DNA of 64,000 nucleotides from Brevipalpus yothersi. Its lineage: Eukaryota; Arthropoda; Arachnida; Trombidiformes; Tenuipalpidae. Location: NCBI GenBank assembly GCA_003956705.1, contig QZCP01000112.1, positions 296,074 through 360,073 on the forward strand, written 5' to 3'. Positions within the stretch are counted from its first letter, which is position 1. The number at the start of each line of letters is the position of its first letter. The notes under the pieces were generated by a model that saw only the letters and a program-made list of their open reading frames with translations, was not told where the DNA came from and did no database searches. Below, in pieces: positions 1 to 13,685 of the stretch. A program made the translations under genes and the position numbers.

Positions 1-2782
1 CAATGAAATTGATATTTCGAATCATATATCCGGTGGAAGCCAGTTGGACATGATCTAGCATAATGACAAAATGTGCGCATTTGAACTCAAGTTACAGGAA
101 AAATTGGCCATTAATGCTCACTTCAAATCGATTCGAGGTCATTTGTATTTAATTATATGCATTTCAATTGATTTTTAGTTGAAAATTAGAACGGTTATTC
201 TGTCAGCCATGAAATATGTCGACACTTGACAGCCTTTCACTTCTGCTGGATGTTTGTTTCTTCTCTTCTTCTCAAATTGGATTCTCTTGCATCTCTTGCG
301 AGGAATAATCAAAATGGATTGCAGAAGATTTGAGCCAGTGTAATTGCATTTCTGCTCCCTTTTAATTCAAAATTGATGAGCAAAAAAAGCTTGTGCAAAA
401 AAGATGTGAGCTCACTTGTCAAGCTATTCGTTTTTCCTCTGAGAACCATGTTCTGAGCCTCTCTCTCTCTCTTTTCCCTTCTGATGTTGGCAATATTCAT
501 AAATGATGACACTCAGAGTAGAGGCGAGGTAAGAGAAAAAGATATCTGAGCTAATGATGCAGGCTTCATCATTGATTCTTGATCTTGGAAGGAATTCATC
601 AGCCAAGACCCACCCTAAAGTGCGTTATGTTGAGAATTGCGGAAAGCAAGCTGAACACAGCCAATTGTGGCCATACAATCAAAGAGGCGAAAAAAAGTGA
701 TCAGTTGAAGGAAAAATCGAAAGAATTTGAATTTCAATTACTTTTCACAGATCATTTTCAGATCGATGCCCTCTCCAAAGCGCTGAAGATTTGAATAAAT
801 ACATACTTTTGCGATCCATCCGTAACGAGGCTCGGAAGTGGCGGGAAAAGAGCGATCGGTTGTTGAGTCTGAAAACACGGGCCAAAATGCTTCGGGTGAT
901 CAATTTTCAAAATTATACCTTTCCATGGCCGACTATCGAGTCCATCGAATTGGGAGTCCTCTGTTGTCCATCGGACGATTTCAAGCCTGTTCAATCCGTC
1001 AGTGTATGATCAGACTGAGGGCCAAGGGGCTGTGAGCTGCCCTCTTCCCTAAGGCAAAGTGAAGCATTTCGCCTGTTTGTGAAGCCTGCAGTTCTCAACG
1101 TAAATAAAAGACTGCCCAGCCTCTGATGAATGAGCATCACTTTGCACTGATTATTCCTTATGATTACTGTGAGCTAGCAGTGACTTGGGGAGAAGTGCTA
1201 ATTCGATGATGATAATCATAAACGCAAAACACTGACGGGAACTGATAAGTTTTTAAAAAATTCTCTCTCTCGTGTCCATTAGCAGCATTATCCAGCAAAT
1301 GCTGAATGCTGAATGTTTTCACCTCAGTTTGGCAGTGAGGCCGATCTACTTGGTCCATCTTGTGGTTTGAATGATGAAAAGTCAAGTTGGGAGACTCAAT
1401 CACTGGCATAGATGTTCATGAGGCTGAGAGAAAATTTTGTGACAAAAAATAGTTTACCAAAACTTATTTGAGCCGCTTTTTGCTGCGATCTGTTATTTTG
1501 ATCGACAGAAACGGAGAGCAAAGTGATAAGCTGGACTGATCGGATATTTTGTCCAGCTCAACAGATCTAGACAAGTCATTCAAGAGTGAAACGAGGTGAT
1601 GGCTTTGATAGCTGCTATCAGTAAGGCAACTTGGTCAGTAAATAATTTCTTCTTTCAACCAGAATCACTATCGTTCTTGAGCTTGCGTCATTTTTGTCAT
1701 TCTTCATGTATGGAGAGCTGTACTGTCATCTCAGCATTAAACGTTCCATCGTGAAAAGATGGAAAAATTTCAACTCACAACAAACATCCAGTTCGATCAT
1801 CCATTACATTGTACATTGTATCATTAAAGCGATTAAATGAATTCGGCTCAGGTTTTGATTACTCTTTGTGGATGGGAATAATTCTCATGAGTCCGAAAGT
1901 TTGATGCTATCTACTCATGTTAGAATTATCAAGGGGAGTAACAAAAAAGCTTCCCTTGACACTCTCTCTTGTGGATCCTTTTCTCTTTTCTCTTTTCTCT
2001 TTTGCCGAGACAATGTTTGCATAATAAAAGCATTTTGATGAGAGAGATAAATTCAATTGGCAACACCACAAACTGCCTTCCCATTGAGTGCAATGGAGAG
2101 GAAGAAAAACAAATCTTGACAGCCTTTATTGTCTTCACCAATCGCATTTGGGCTTGTTTACAAGCTGCTTGCACACGCAACCAGTCTCAGATGGTCCCAG
2201 ATATTGGCTTTAATCATGAAAAACGGAATACTTCACACCATTTTACTGTTTTTTAATTTCTGCTTCTCAGCCGGTCTCATTATAATTACATGAGCTTGGA
2301 AGGAAAACAGCTCGCTGAACTCGGAGAGCAGCGGCCTGGGCGGAGCTGAAAGCGGGAAGGCGCCAACGTTTTTAATTTGGAATCCTGAGATGTTCCAACT
2401 TTTTGCGGCCGGATTCACTCCCATTCAATTGAATTAACTCTTGACTCTGGAAGACTTCATTAACAGCCTTGCTGATCAATCGATGGCTGGCCTCAGGAGA
2501 TGTGCAAAGAGAGGAAGAAAGAGAGAGAGAAAGAGAGAGGAAAGTGGATTGACCACAAAGTCCCATAGAAAGAAATGAAGAGAGAAAGCAGGGAAGAGAG
2601 CTTACTAATGAAGAAATCATCCCTTGAAAGGCCACGAATCAATTCGCTCTCAAGTGAAAATTGAACGTGATGAGGATCTTCCGACTGTTTTACCATCAAA
2701 ATAAGTTAATTAAAGATTTCTATCTACTTGGATTGGCCTCGATTCGCCGCACATTGTATGCTTTCTGTATATTAGCCGCGTG

Positions 2783-2785
<3 letters not shown>

Positions 2786-2836
<51 letters not shown>
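2786..2836. repeat. (CT)n microsatellite
   Basis: Pure CT dinucleotide array of about 51 bases. Confidence 0.97.
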
Positions 2837-2839
<3 letters not shown>

Positions 2840-3901
2840 TTGGTGAGAACATTTTTCATGCTCGTTCAGGAATGGCCAAAAGTTCGATGTACGAGATGAG
2901 GTATAAGATGTAAGGGATCAGCAAGATGCATCAGCCACAAGCAGGACGGGCCATGGAAAGAAGGAGAGAAGATGGAGAAGATGAAGAGGAAGACGAATGA
3001 TCGAGTTGTATAGGCCTGCTAGTTTAGCGAAACTGTTTTCATTTGGTGGGGTAATAGAGGTGCTAATAGTATCTTCATGACAGCGCGGAACACAAAATGA
3101 AACTACCCACTTGATTCGATTGCTATTAGGATGTGCTAGCGTGCTGGAATAAGAAAAAGCACGGAAGGAGAAGAAGAAGAAGAAGAAATAGCTGTTTGCG
3201 ATCAATTTTGTCCGTCCTTTATGTATCAAATTAGACAAAGTATTTAACAGCTCAAGTGGAACCGAATATAAAGAAAAGGTGATGTGGTCTGTTGTTATTT
3301 GGTGATTGAGATGCAAGTAATCATCTTTTTCACATTTACACCAGTCACTGCTCCACATCCATTCATGCTTCCTCACGCGACTTATGGGGGTATAAGTCGG
3401 CATCTCATGGATCCCGTTTATACACGATAAATGATAGTGATTACGATTGATTCCATCTGATAGATGCTGTTCTTCCAGGAAGAGCTCTTCGCCTCTAAGC
3501 ATCCACCAACTTGAGCCAATCCATCTTCTTCGTTTTTGTCAGTCCAAAAGACCAGAGTAGGCATCCAACATCTCTATTCGCACTTGATTCACTCACTCAT
3601 TCGACACCGGTGATATTCTCTCCCTCTCTCTATCTCTTGAGACAAGAGATAAGAATGATACAACTTCTGAACATTTCTCAACTCAAAGTGGCCCATGAAA
3701 CGAACCTCTCTCACAAAACAAAGTGCTCCATCTTAGGTCTTCAATCTCACGCCACGGCCATGGGACGTCCAATGGGACAGAAAAAGACTGTCCCAGGATG
3801 GCCATTGCAGCTCGGTATACCTACCCTCGCCTCGGGCGGGATAATTGATTTGTTGGCTAATTCTCTAAGGAGTCGAATTTGGCCTACCGAGTAAGGGAAG
3901 G

Positions 3902-3902
<1 letters not shown>

Positions 3903-3980
<78 letters not shown>
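3903..3980. repeat. (GAAA)n then (GA)n compound microsatellite
   Basis: About 15 perfect GAAA tetranucleotides run directly into a short GA dinucleotide array. A compound repeat of this form suggests one unit grew out of the other by point change and slippage. Confidence 0.97.
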
Positions 3981-3981
<1 letters not shown>

Positions 3982-4679
3982 TGAGGCCGGCTTCATGTGG
4001 ACCAAGACGATGTGGATCCGGTGGCTGGCTGGTCGATTCGTTATCACGATGAATCGATGTGTTCACTGAGAGGTTGATTTATTTCTCGCTCATAATTCAC
4101 GGAGATTAATCGATGATCTTCTCTTTGCCAAAGAAGGATGGACTGGGATGGCAACATTTCAGGCTTATAGAGATGTCAGTTATTGTTGTTCATGTAGCAT
4201 TATATTAGAAAAAATTTCATTAGTAATCTGTGACGCTTACATGCCCCTTGCTGAGAATTATCAGGCGTTTTGGAACTTACCTGCTCGGTCGATGGGAAGA
4301 GAGCGCTAATTCGATCTCACGCCACATGCTAGTAGATTGTTTCAATAGAGGCCGTGAAATGGCCTTTTTGAAACGCTCTCTCAGATTCCTCGAACTTACT
4401 TTGCTACAAGTTCACCAGCTAACCATGGTCAAGCCTTGTGCTGACCATTTTGTTGCCCGATTTCCTGCCATCCAATACCTTTCGCTCTCTCAGCCTGGTG
4501 TGATCAGCTAATACGGTGTAATTATTCGATACTTTTCCAATTGAATCATCTCATCAGAAACACAGGATGCTGTCTTGTCAAGAGATCGAGGAGTGCCTCG
4601 CCCGGCTGTTTCGTAGCTCTCTTCTATGTACATGTTGTTTATAAGTTGGCCCTCTTAGATTGCTCAAAACATGAGCTTT

Positions 4680-4682
<3 letters not shown>

Positions 4683-4721
<39 letters not shown>
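4683..4721. repeat. (GA)n microsatellite
   Basis: Pure GA array of about 39 bases. Confidence 0.97.
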
Positions 4722-4724
<3 letters not shown>

Positions 4725-6872
4725 TTGTGTTGATACTTGATACGAGAAAATTGCAGCGAATTGAGAGCGAAACATCTTAATTACAGCTATTTGCCACAGA
4801 CCATTGACACTTGCGCCAGTAAACATGAATGGTTGTGAAGTTGCAGAAGAACACTAGTAGTGTTTGTGGACTATTTTCAAGTGATCATGAATGGAAAGAA
4901 AAAAGACATTCATTTTGTTTACCTTGCTTCACGCTTGTTATTATTGATTCTGCTCAAACACAACTCATTTTTGACCATTATCATAATCTTCACCGCCATT
5001 CCAGATAAATGGGAATCGAGAACGAAACTATTCCCATTTCTCTTTGGTATTTTTACAATACTCTACTGAAGGCTTTAAGGCTAACAGCACTTCCTCGAAA
5101 AACATCGTGACCTCTCTCAGCTAACCTATTCTGAGTTTTTCCAACTTTTGTTTGGAGGCTTCGCCATACAGCTAGTTTTGGAATGGCAAATCGTCCAGCT
5201 TGAGCCCCCGTAAAAAAACATGCATTTTTCAGCCCGATAACATTGTTGCTTGGCTAACTGATTTTATCAGACGTCAAAAATCGTGTCTCGATTCAAGTTG
5301 ATGATAACATCCTCCGAATTGTCCACCCCATAATGAAAAAAGAATATTGCTTATCTACCTGTTTAGCACGATCTTTCAATAGAAAAGCTTTGTGAGCGAT
5401 AATCTTGAACAGTCTCAATGAAAAATTACTCAAGATTATCAAATGTATCTCTTTTTAATTCTCATGTTTGAATGATAATGTATTGTATCCCAGGACCACC
5501 CTATAAACTGGCCAAATATTGTGAACATACACATAATCGAATCTACATGACGCTCTCAATTGTTTGCAAATTTATCGCTCAGTTGATCGGCATGGAGAAG
5601 GAACAAAAATGCGGAAAGTTTCATCAAACATCGAACAACTCGAGCAATCCAGTTTATGGTCTGTGAAACAGAAAATCATGGATCCAACGATTCTTGCAAT
5701 CACAAAAGCATCAGCCAGCGTCACAATGGTCCATATTCAAATGAGTATGAACAGGTTAGCTGTCCTAATCGCATGAATATCCGCCTCTTTCTGGCCCACA
5801 TCCCACATCCCAGCGGACAAATGAACACAGCACTGGAGGCTGAATTGCGATATTTTTGGCTAGTGTATCGAGCAATTTGTTGAGCAGAAGGTAAGCGACT
5901 CTCTCTCTCTCTAAAATTTATCAGATTGAATTCGTCAGATTCAATGCTAATTACATAAGACGTTGGGCTGTTCTGGCTCCAATTACTCGTCGCAGATAAT
6001 ATCAAGATTGACTGACTTTCAATTCACTGGCCATTGGGCATGATGTGGAGGGGGAGGAGGATGCATCATCAGCCAGCCACCGCAGAGAAAGACCTCCAGC
6101 CTCCTTCAGGGGATGTTTTCTGACCTTCTCGGGCCTTCTTAATCAACGCATTCCTTTAGTGGATGCTTTGCATGGGAGCAATTTATTGAATTGCTAATGA
6201 TTCTCTCTCTCTTTCTCTCTTTCTCTTCCGAAGAGAGTGAATTGCTCAAAAACATCAATATTCACACCCTAAGGCTTATCAAAGATACAAGTTCTTACCA
6301 TTTCACTCAAGCGAGCGATACATATCAGAGTAGAGAAACTTATCTTTGATCTCCTTGAGAGGGACATTTCTCATATTTTAATCGGGACAACATTCATGAT
6401 TCCAAACATCCATTTGAGAGACATTTGATGGAGAATATTTCTCATCCGCAATCAAGCGAGAATCCCAAATGGAATCACTAACAATGTTAGGAGCTGGTCC
6501 CAGGTATGATGTGTGATCCTCTGGTTGAGCGCCTTTCCAGTTCCTTCTTCTCTCTTCTCTGAGCTCATTTGAAACAAAATTCAATTCATGTTGCACCCAT
6601 TGTGCACTCATACTATCCAATTAGTACGAAATTTTCATCATTCCTAGTATTGATCCAGTTCGATTCAGCAAAATGGTTCAAAGTGGCTCTTCGGCCATCC
6701 GATATCGAGGAATCGTTTGATATAAGATAAGATTCGATGTGTCTCTAATCGGTGAGTAACTTTCACGCCTCCTTGTCAGCGGAACCAGCATCTAATCGGA
6801 TTGTCCCATCAATCTTGTCTGAATCGTTTTCGACTGACTTATCAGCTCTTCCCACAAAACACCTCATGCTCT

Positions 6873-6874
<2 letters not shown>

Positions 6875-6942
<68 letters not shown>

Positions 6943-6967
6943 ATCTTTCTCTTTCTCTTTCTCTCTA
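6875..6967. repeat. (CT)n microsatellite with CTTT tail
   Basis: About 66 bases of pure CT followed by interrupted CT and CTTT units. It lies in non-coding DNA. Confidence 0.96.
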
Positions 6968-7289
6968 TCAAAATCTGTTTCTGTTTTATTCTGCTAATTG
7001 AACATCTTTTAATCATGTTCGCTTGTATCGTCTCTCGATGCAACCTGGCTACCAGATAACGAAACAAGTTTGAAAATATAGCTGGAGGCGATTATAGATT
7101 GAATTGTCCTGTAATTAAAATGCTTGGATAATCAAATGGCAAACTTCCCCAAAGGTCAATCTAATGCTCTGTTTTCATCACGTTATCGACGAAAACTTTT
7201 CAATAAATCATAAGAAATGAGTTATTAGAAACATTTAACTTCACGAACTACGATTAGAGGCGAAGCTTCAAATTGGCTATCAGCATGAT

Positions 7290-7399
<110 letters not shown>

Positions 7400-8450
7400 A
7401 CAATCGATTGAAACTTGGTCCATCAAACCTCAAACCATGTTTCATATAAGTTGATTGGAATCTGAGGAGCCAGGATAAAGAAGGAGAAGATAGAGAGGGT
7501 GAAATATTCTGCTTCGAACGTCAATTGCTCTAATTCAGAACTTTTTTCTTCTCTCATGCCGCACACTTTGCTCGTCTCTCAAGTGAGCTTTTAAAGCTAA
7601 CAAATTACCAAGCTATTCGCATCGATCTTTTCACTCGATTCTTCTTGGCTTAATTTGCCTTCTTCAATTGAGGAACAAATCGATTCTCTTTCTAGTAATC
7701 GTAAGCAGCCTCTTTCTATGCTCTCGTTAAAATTATATCGATTGGGCTGGAAGTTAACTAATGGGCATAAAAGAAATACAAATATAACTTATGATTTCTG
7801 GAGACGAAAAAACTATTCGCAAGATTTTCATTCACTCTTTTCGCATTCCTTCACAAAATACTTGACTGGTATGGACAAAAACCAGATCGAATCATAAGTT
7901 GGAAAATGATTCGAAAGACGGTATATTTGAAGGGAGAAACATTCGGCATATGTGTGTGTGGCTTTCAAATAAACTCTTTCCAGAAGATGAGCTTTGGAAT
8001 GATTTATTTTGAAATTCTGACGAAAGTATAGAAACGAATAGAAAAGAACGAGTAAACCAATTCATCACCGTCAATTTAGTTTATCAATGAAACTAGGAAT
8101 ATACTTTCTTTACTTGAGTGAAAGTTCATGAGGAAATATTGAGTTGATGTTTTCTTTCTGATTCATTCACCATACTCAACTTTACACTGAAGGCTGATTA
8201 ATTCACTGGTTTTTGAAGAAGCATAATAAAATATGAGTTTTTTGGAAACATACACACACGCCTGAAAACATACAGTGGAATGGAACAGATTCTTGAAGCC
8301 TATTAAATGAAAATAATTGTGCCAACAAATTTGCTTTGACTGTGAAAACTAGACTATTATTGAGCATTAATCATGCATGAAATCGATTTGAGTAGAAAGA
8401 AATACATAACAATCATTATCCCATTTGATAGTAACTTTTACAAGCAAGTA

Positions 8451-8477
8451 TATAACAAATATAACAAATATAACAAA
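8451..8477. repeat. Three perfect tandem copies of a 9-bp unit
   Basis: The unit TATAACAAA occurs three times without mismatch, directly followed by a GC-rich GCGCGCG run. No coding context is apparent. Confidence 0.9.
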
Positions 8478-8684
8478 AGCGCGCGCAACAGGAAGCGTTT
8501 TGTGCCGAATTGATCAACTGCTTGGTGGCTGATCAACTGGAGGAAGGCCGCTTTTGAGCCTCATTTTTCATCTCTTCTCAAACCAAACAAGTAGATAAAG
8601 AGCAAAATAGTGGCGATGATAGTTTATCATTCCTTTCTGAGTATTAAATTTGCAGAAAATTATTCTCAATCGTAATTCAAAGAG

Positions 8685-8691
<7 letters not shown>

Positions 8692-8715
<24 letters not shown>
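8692..8715. repeat. (GA)n microsatellite
   Basis: Short pure GA array of about 24 bases. Confidence 0.9.
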
Positions 8716-8719
<4 letters not shown>

Positions 8720-9286
8720 GATGCACTTTTCATTGGAAATAGATTGCCCAAAAAGTCTCCATCTGTCATCTTCCTTTACCGGGCCAATTTTACGCTTGCA
8801 ACGTTTTGGCCCTTGAGTCTCATCTGAATTCAAGCCATTTGAAGCTACAACAAAAGGTCGACTCCAACAGAAGGTTAATGCTTCTAATGAATATTACACA
8901 ATCGGTGTCGAGTTAACGGAAATTCTCTTTGATCACTGACTCTGGTGAAAGGGCATACTGCTTTTGGAGTGTCAATGGAAAATGGAATACATTGATGCTT
9001 GTTGTTGGAAGCATGAGAGAGATACAAATTCTCCATCCACCAGTCCATGGGCCTGAAAAAAAGAGCACCAAAATGGATGATGTGTCCAATGATCTAGGGA
9101 ATCACTCTCCTGCCCACTTTTATCGAAGTTCAATGATATCCTGGAATATCAATCTTTTCATTACAAGCTAATGAACTACTCTGCTAGTCGCTTAACGGAA
9201 AACAGTGAGCATGTCACCATTGTTCAATGACCATAAGTCTTCATTTCCCGATTCTAACTATTTCTTCCACCGAGATTTGTTTGTCT

Positions 9287-9331
9287 TTTCTCTCTCTCTC
9301 TCTCTCTCTGTCTCTCTGTCTCTCTCTCTCG
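9287..9331. repeat. Interrupted (CT)n microsatellite
   Basis: CT array with two G interruptions (CTGTCT). Confidence 0.9.
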
Positions 9332-9857
9332 AAACCTGAGATGTCCACATTTTTTATGGTCCCGAGTGAGTGACTCAAGACAAGAGGCTATGAGCACCCA
9401 TTTGATTAGATAAAACCATGAGCTGGTTCCTAAGTGATCGATATAAGTTACCTTCAAATCAGGGTCTATACCGTGAGTGAGTCTGATTGAGAATGAGGCT
9501 GTTTGGGAGTCACAATTCACCAATTTCCTGACAATTTCCTGAGCCAGTGCCCAATGCTCCTATGAGCTTTATCTGTTAGTGCTCAATCAAGAGCTTTCTC
9601 ATTCACAAACTTGGTAGAGGAGCCAAGATTATGCTAGCTGAAGCGAAGAGAAAAAGAAAGAATGTAATTTTCACTAAACTAGTGGCTGTGGGGAAGAGTT
9701 ATCATTTGTATACCCTCCAACAGGTCCTTTTTGTTCACGTAATTTTAAGGCAAAGCGAGGAAAATTTGTTTTCACTTGCACAATATTCTCATTGCTTGGA
9801 AGCAATTCCCTTAATTCAGATCAGAGCCACTTCAGTCAGTGTCCAAGAGAAAGAGAT

Positions 9858-9860
<3 letters not shown>

Positions 9861-9918
<58 letters not shown>
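9861..9918. repeat. (GA)n microsatellite
   Basis: Pure GA array of about 58 bases. Confidence 0.97.
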
Positions 9919-9920
<2 letters not shown>

Positions 9921-10925
9921 GGAATTAGTTTAGTGCCACTGATTTATCGTGCAGATTTGATGGACGAGCCAGCATTAATTTGGTCACGACTTTGGCTTGC
10001 AAAATGAACGACACTCATTCATCTGAGTGAATTCAATCAAAATTCCAGGCAAAAATTTGCGCGATAAAGCCTTTCGCCGGCCATTCGCAGGCTTTCAGAA
10101 CAATGAGCCTTATTCGATTCGAGGCGCGGGAAGAAGAAGTTTGAATGAGAAGGTGAGATGAGTTAATTAAAGAGGAGCTCTTTCAGCAGCGAGTAAATTA
10201 CTTGAAGTATGTTGTATATACACGTTGTTTATGTTCTTTTGCCTCTTTTACCTTTTTTGCCACTTTTGGCTCACAAGTCCTAGCATCTCGATGCCTCAGG
10301 CTGCCGCTTTCACTCGCCATTCTTGGAGGATGCTCCATGCAACTGGATGTGGCGCCTTTCAGCTCACTCGATTTCTGCTTCTTTTTGCAGAAAATAATTA
10401 ATTTTTGAGTGGAAATTAATTAATACCCGTAAAACTCAATCAATGAAGCACCATCGACCTGAGCTCTGCTGATGACTTCATTGCCTTGCAGCTCTGATCA
10501 CACGTTTTTCTTTCACTTCTTTTTCTCACTTGTATTCCTCACCATGCTCATCCTTCAGTCACTTTCTTCCTGTTCATTTTGCCCTTTCTTCTGGCCACAA
10601 CACCGTGTAACTCTCACCAAGTCCACTGTTCATGATCCAAATCACCATAAACACTAATTGCACCAGTTAAGTGACCTCTGAAGCCTAGCTCTAATGTGAT
10701 ACAAAGTAAAGAGGATGGACGTCAAGTTGCTGAGAGGGTGGCTGTGTAATTGATGAGCCTCGAAGAAGCAAGAAATTAGCTTAGCCAGAGAGAAACAGCA
10801 CAAATTTTTTGGAAAACATGTTGAAGATTGTTGTTGTAGAAACATAGTTCGACACATCTACGTTCTCTCTTTCTCATCAAGATTTCTTGATTGGACAATA
10901 ATTGATAGTGGTCGAAACAGAATTT

Positions 10926-10996
<71 letters not shown>
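10926..10996. repeat. Poly-C run joined to (CT)n
   Basis: A run of about 11 C residues passes directly into about 60 bases of CT. The whole tract is homopyrimidine on the plus strand, so it is a candidate for triplex (H-DNA) formation. Confidence 0.95.
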
Positions 10997-11000
<4 letters not shown>

Positions 11001-12422
11001 CATGGAGGTGTGAATTAAGGTTGGCCGGTGGCTGAAAGTGTTCATCTGGACATTTTTAATCAAATATAGGCAACCTGTTAATCTATGAGCCAATGAAACC
11101 GTTATCAGCAAAATTGTGGTACCATTGAGTGGAAAGCAGAACGAAGAGAGTATGAGTGACACTTCATTGGAATTGAATCCAATACTCTCTAATTATCAGC
11201 TCTTGTTGATGGAATCATTCACCGGGATCGACCGCAACATTGGCCAGCAAACAAGCAACACACAAGGGCTCGAGAGAATTTTTGTTTCCTTCAACTTGTC
11301 AGTCACCAAGCAAACTCGCTCGACGGCCTCTGGCCTCGAAGGCCCTTTCCTGGGTGAACACACTCATCCTCTCCTCATCCTCTCCTCATTCTCTCATCCT
11401 GCCATCGGAACCCAGTCCATCAATGCTGTGGGAGGCTCAGCCGCCACTCACCCATCAAAATCATGCTCTTTTCCAGCCATCCATTCAACAGACTCTTTGA
11501 TAGCTCGCTTCATTTGAAATCGAAACTCTATTCAAGAGAGAGAGAGAGCAAAGAAAAATCAAATCGATGCTCCAGCAAGTTTGTTTTCAAAGTTTGGTGA
11601 CCACAAAAAACGACCATCAAAAAAAGTGACTCCAGTGATTTGATTTGACTTGCATTTCATTGATGTCTTCGAGAGCCACTCATCTGGTGTGTCAAATTCA
11701 AGTTTTCATTGGAGAGGAAAAGCGATTACAATGCAGTCTAAATTATGAATTGATGCCAGTGTATTTATTTCTCAGCTGCATTGTGAGTAGAACTCATGGC
11801 GGTTTGTGGATGGAGAAGGAGAGAAGAAGATGCCTTCCTCTTGCTCGGAATGCTAGAATGCTAGAAATCGAAACTCAGCGGTGTTATTGGTAAGCTTAGA
11901 ACTAATCAGCCGCCGGGGGCCAATCACAGATCACATAAACACTTGAGTCGACTAATTTAATCTCGTCTTCTTAGGTCTGGTTTGTGAGTCCTCTTGGAGA
12001 GGCGAAAAAGTCAATCAAACACTGAGCTATCCAATCTTGATTGTGCTACCAAGAGATGGATGCAAAAAGCTATATACTTCATACAATTTCCATTATCATT
12101 GTCTTATGAGGATTGTATTCATACTTATGTTTCTTACTTACTTGCTCGGCTTCTGTCTCATCTAGCTTGTTCCATCATCATAATCATTTCTATCATCTTT
12201 TTCCTTCCACAGCAAGCTCAATATTCACTAACTCAATCTTCTCAGTCCAACTTGTGAGTCCAAAATAGGATGATCTCGATCATTGCTCAGCTAGTCTTTC
12301 ATATTTTTTCCTCTCCTCTCCTCTTCTTCTTCTTCTTCTCTTTTCTTCTTCCTCACAACAACAACTAGAATGCTCACTTCACCTATATTACTATCTATTG
12401 GTATTCCTTCTCACTTACTTGT

Positions 12423-12423
<1 letters not shown>

Positions 12424-12459
<36 letters not shown>

Positions 12460-12473
12460 AAGAAAGAGAGAGA
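12424..12473. repeat. (GA)n microsatellite
   Basis: GA array with a short interruption near its 3' end. Confidence 0.92.
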
Positions 12474-13657
12474 GCGCTTTCCGGCTCCAGTTTATGATTT
12501 TTTGGGTTGCTCCATCCGCCTCTTTTTTTGATCTTGACTCTGTTTATAGCTGCTCAGACAGCTTATCAAATGTTGTTGGAAGAAGAAAAAAAAATGTTGC
12601 GTCACTAAATGGTCTCTATCGAATTGGTCATGAGTTGAAATAAGCTCATTCAATGTCTCCAGATTAATAGAATGATGCCACAAGTTCAGGCAGAATACAA
12701 AGCGAGTGGACACACATCGAGCAACAAAGGACAGTTACATAAAAGCTTGTCATGGCAAGAGTTCATTGGGCTTTAAGATAGGTTTCGGGTATGGATCGAG
12801 TCAGAATTGAGGCTCATAAAGGAGCATACCAGAACGAGGTAGGACAGATCAACAGTCGTTGGGAATGAAAGCTTGCTCACGTTAATAGCATCGGCCTAGT
12901 GTTTAAGCGTATTCACGATCTGTCACTGTCTATTTGTGAAAAGAAGACTATGAATGCATCGCGATTCACATGATAGAGCCAAGTCAAACAATCGCCTGAT
13001 TCGGCTTAGTCCGCTCGTTACACTGATTCGGTGGTAATCGGTGGCACAAATCGAAAGATAAAACAGCGGCAACAAATTTTCTACCAACACACAAGACAAC
13101 ACCATTTATTCCATTGAATTTTGAAAACCGAAATGATAGGCCACCCTTCACAGGCCCATAAAATTGAGCTAGCTAATATGAATTACATTTGAGCAGATTT
13201 AGAGGCTAAAATATAGCGACATCACCAGGATCAACACCGTATGCAGGTCACGTGACATGATGACAGTATCGATGAGCTCAAATTAGTGGATAAGAAATAG
13301 ATGCCTCTTTCTTTCCCCCTATGTTCACCATCTTCTTCTTCTCTTTTTCACAATATCTTTCATCATTCCATACTCGATTCACTAGCCCATATTTTGTCAT
13401 CATCCGAATTCCCCGAAAAACTGAGTCAAGAGAGAAGAGACGAAAAAACAATGGTTAGCCATGAATAGGTCAACAATGCAGAATAGACTCAAAAGTGCAT
13501 TAGTTTCCTGAAGCTTGTTCACAAGTAGGACCGAAAATTTGAGATGCTCGCTCGACACGCGACAAGGGCTTGAAAATGGCGGGAAAAGAGGGCGAAAAGT
13601 GTAGTGAAAAGTATGGCAAAGGGGATGAAAAGTGCGTGCGACACGCGAGACTGGCGC

Positions 13658-13685
13658 GTGTATGTGTGTATGTGTGTGTGTGTGT
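13658..13685. repeat. (GT)n microsatellite with TATG interruptions
   Basis: One of three GT-type arrays in the window; the others are near 14524-14550 and 20157-20182. GT arrays are far rarer here than GA arrays. Confidence 0.9.

Noticed and set aside
3511..3894. 127-codon plus-strand frame
   Set aside because: No recognisable motif; it ends beside a GAAA microsatellite; composition does not look coding.
6752..7067. Long Ser-Leu or Arg-Glu repeat frames over CT/GA arrays
   Set aside because: Translations of dinucleotide repeats on both strands; there are many similar cases through the window and none is a gene.
11116..11517. 133-codon plus-strand frame in the left gene-poor tract
   Set aside because: Low-complexity Ser/Leu/Thr composition, no domain, no splice context; likely chance.
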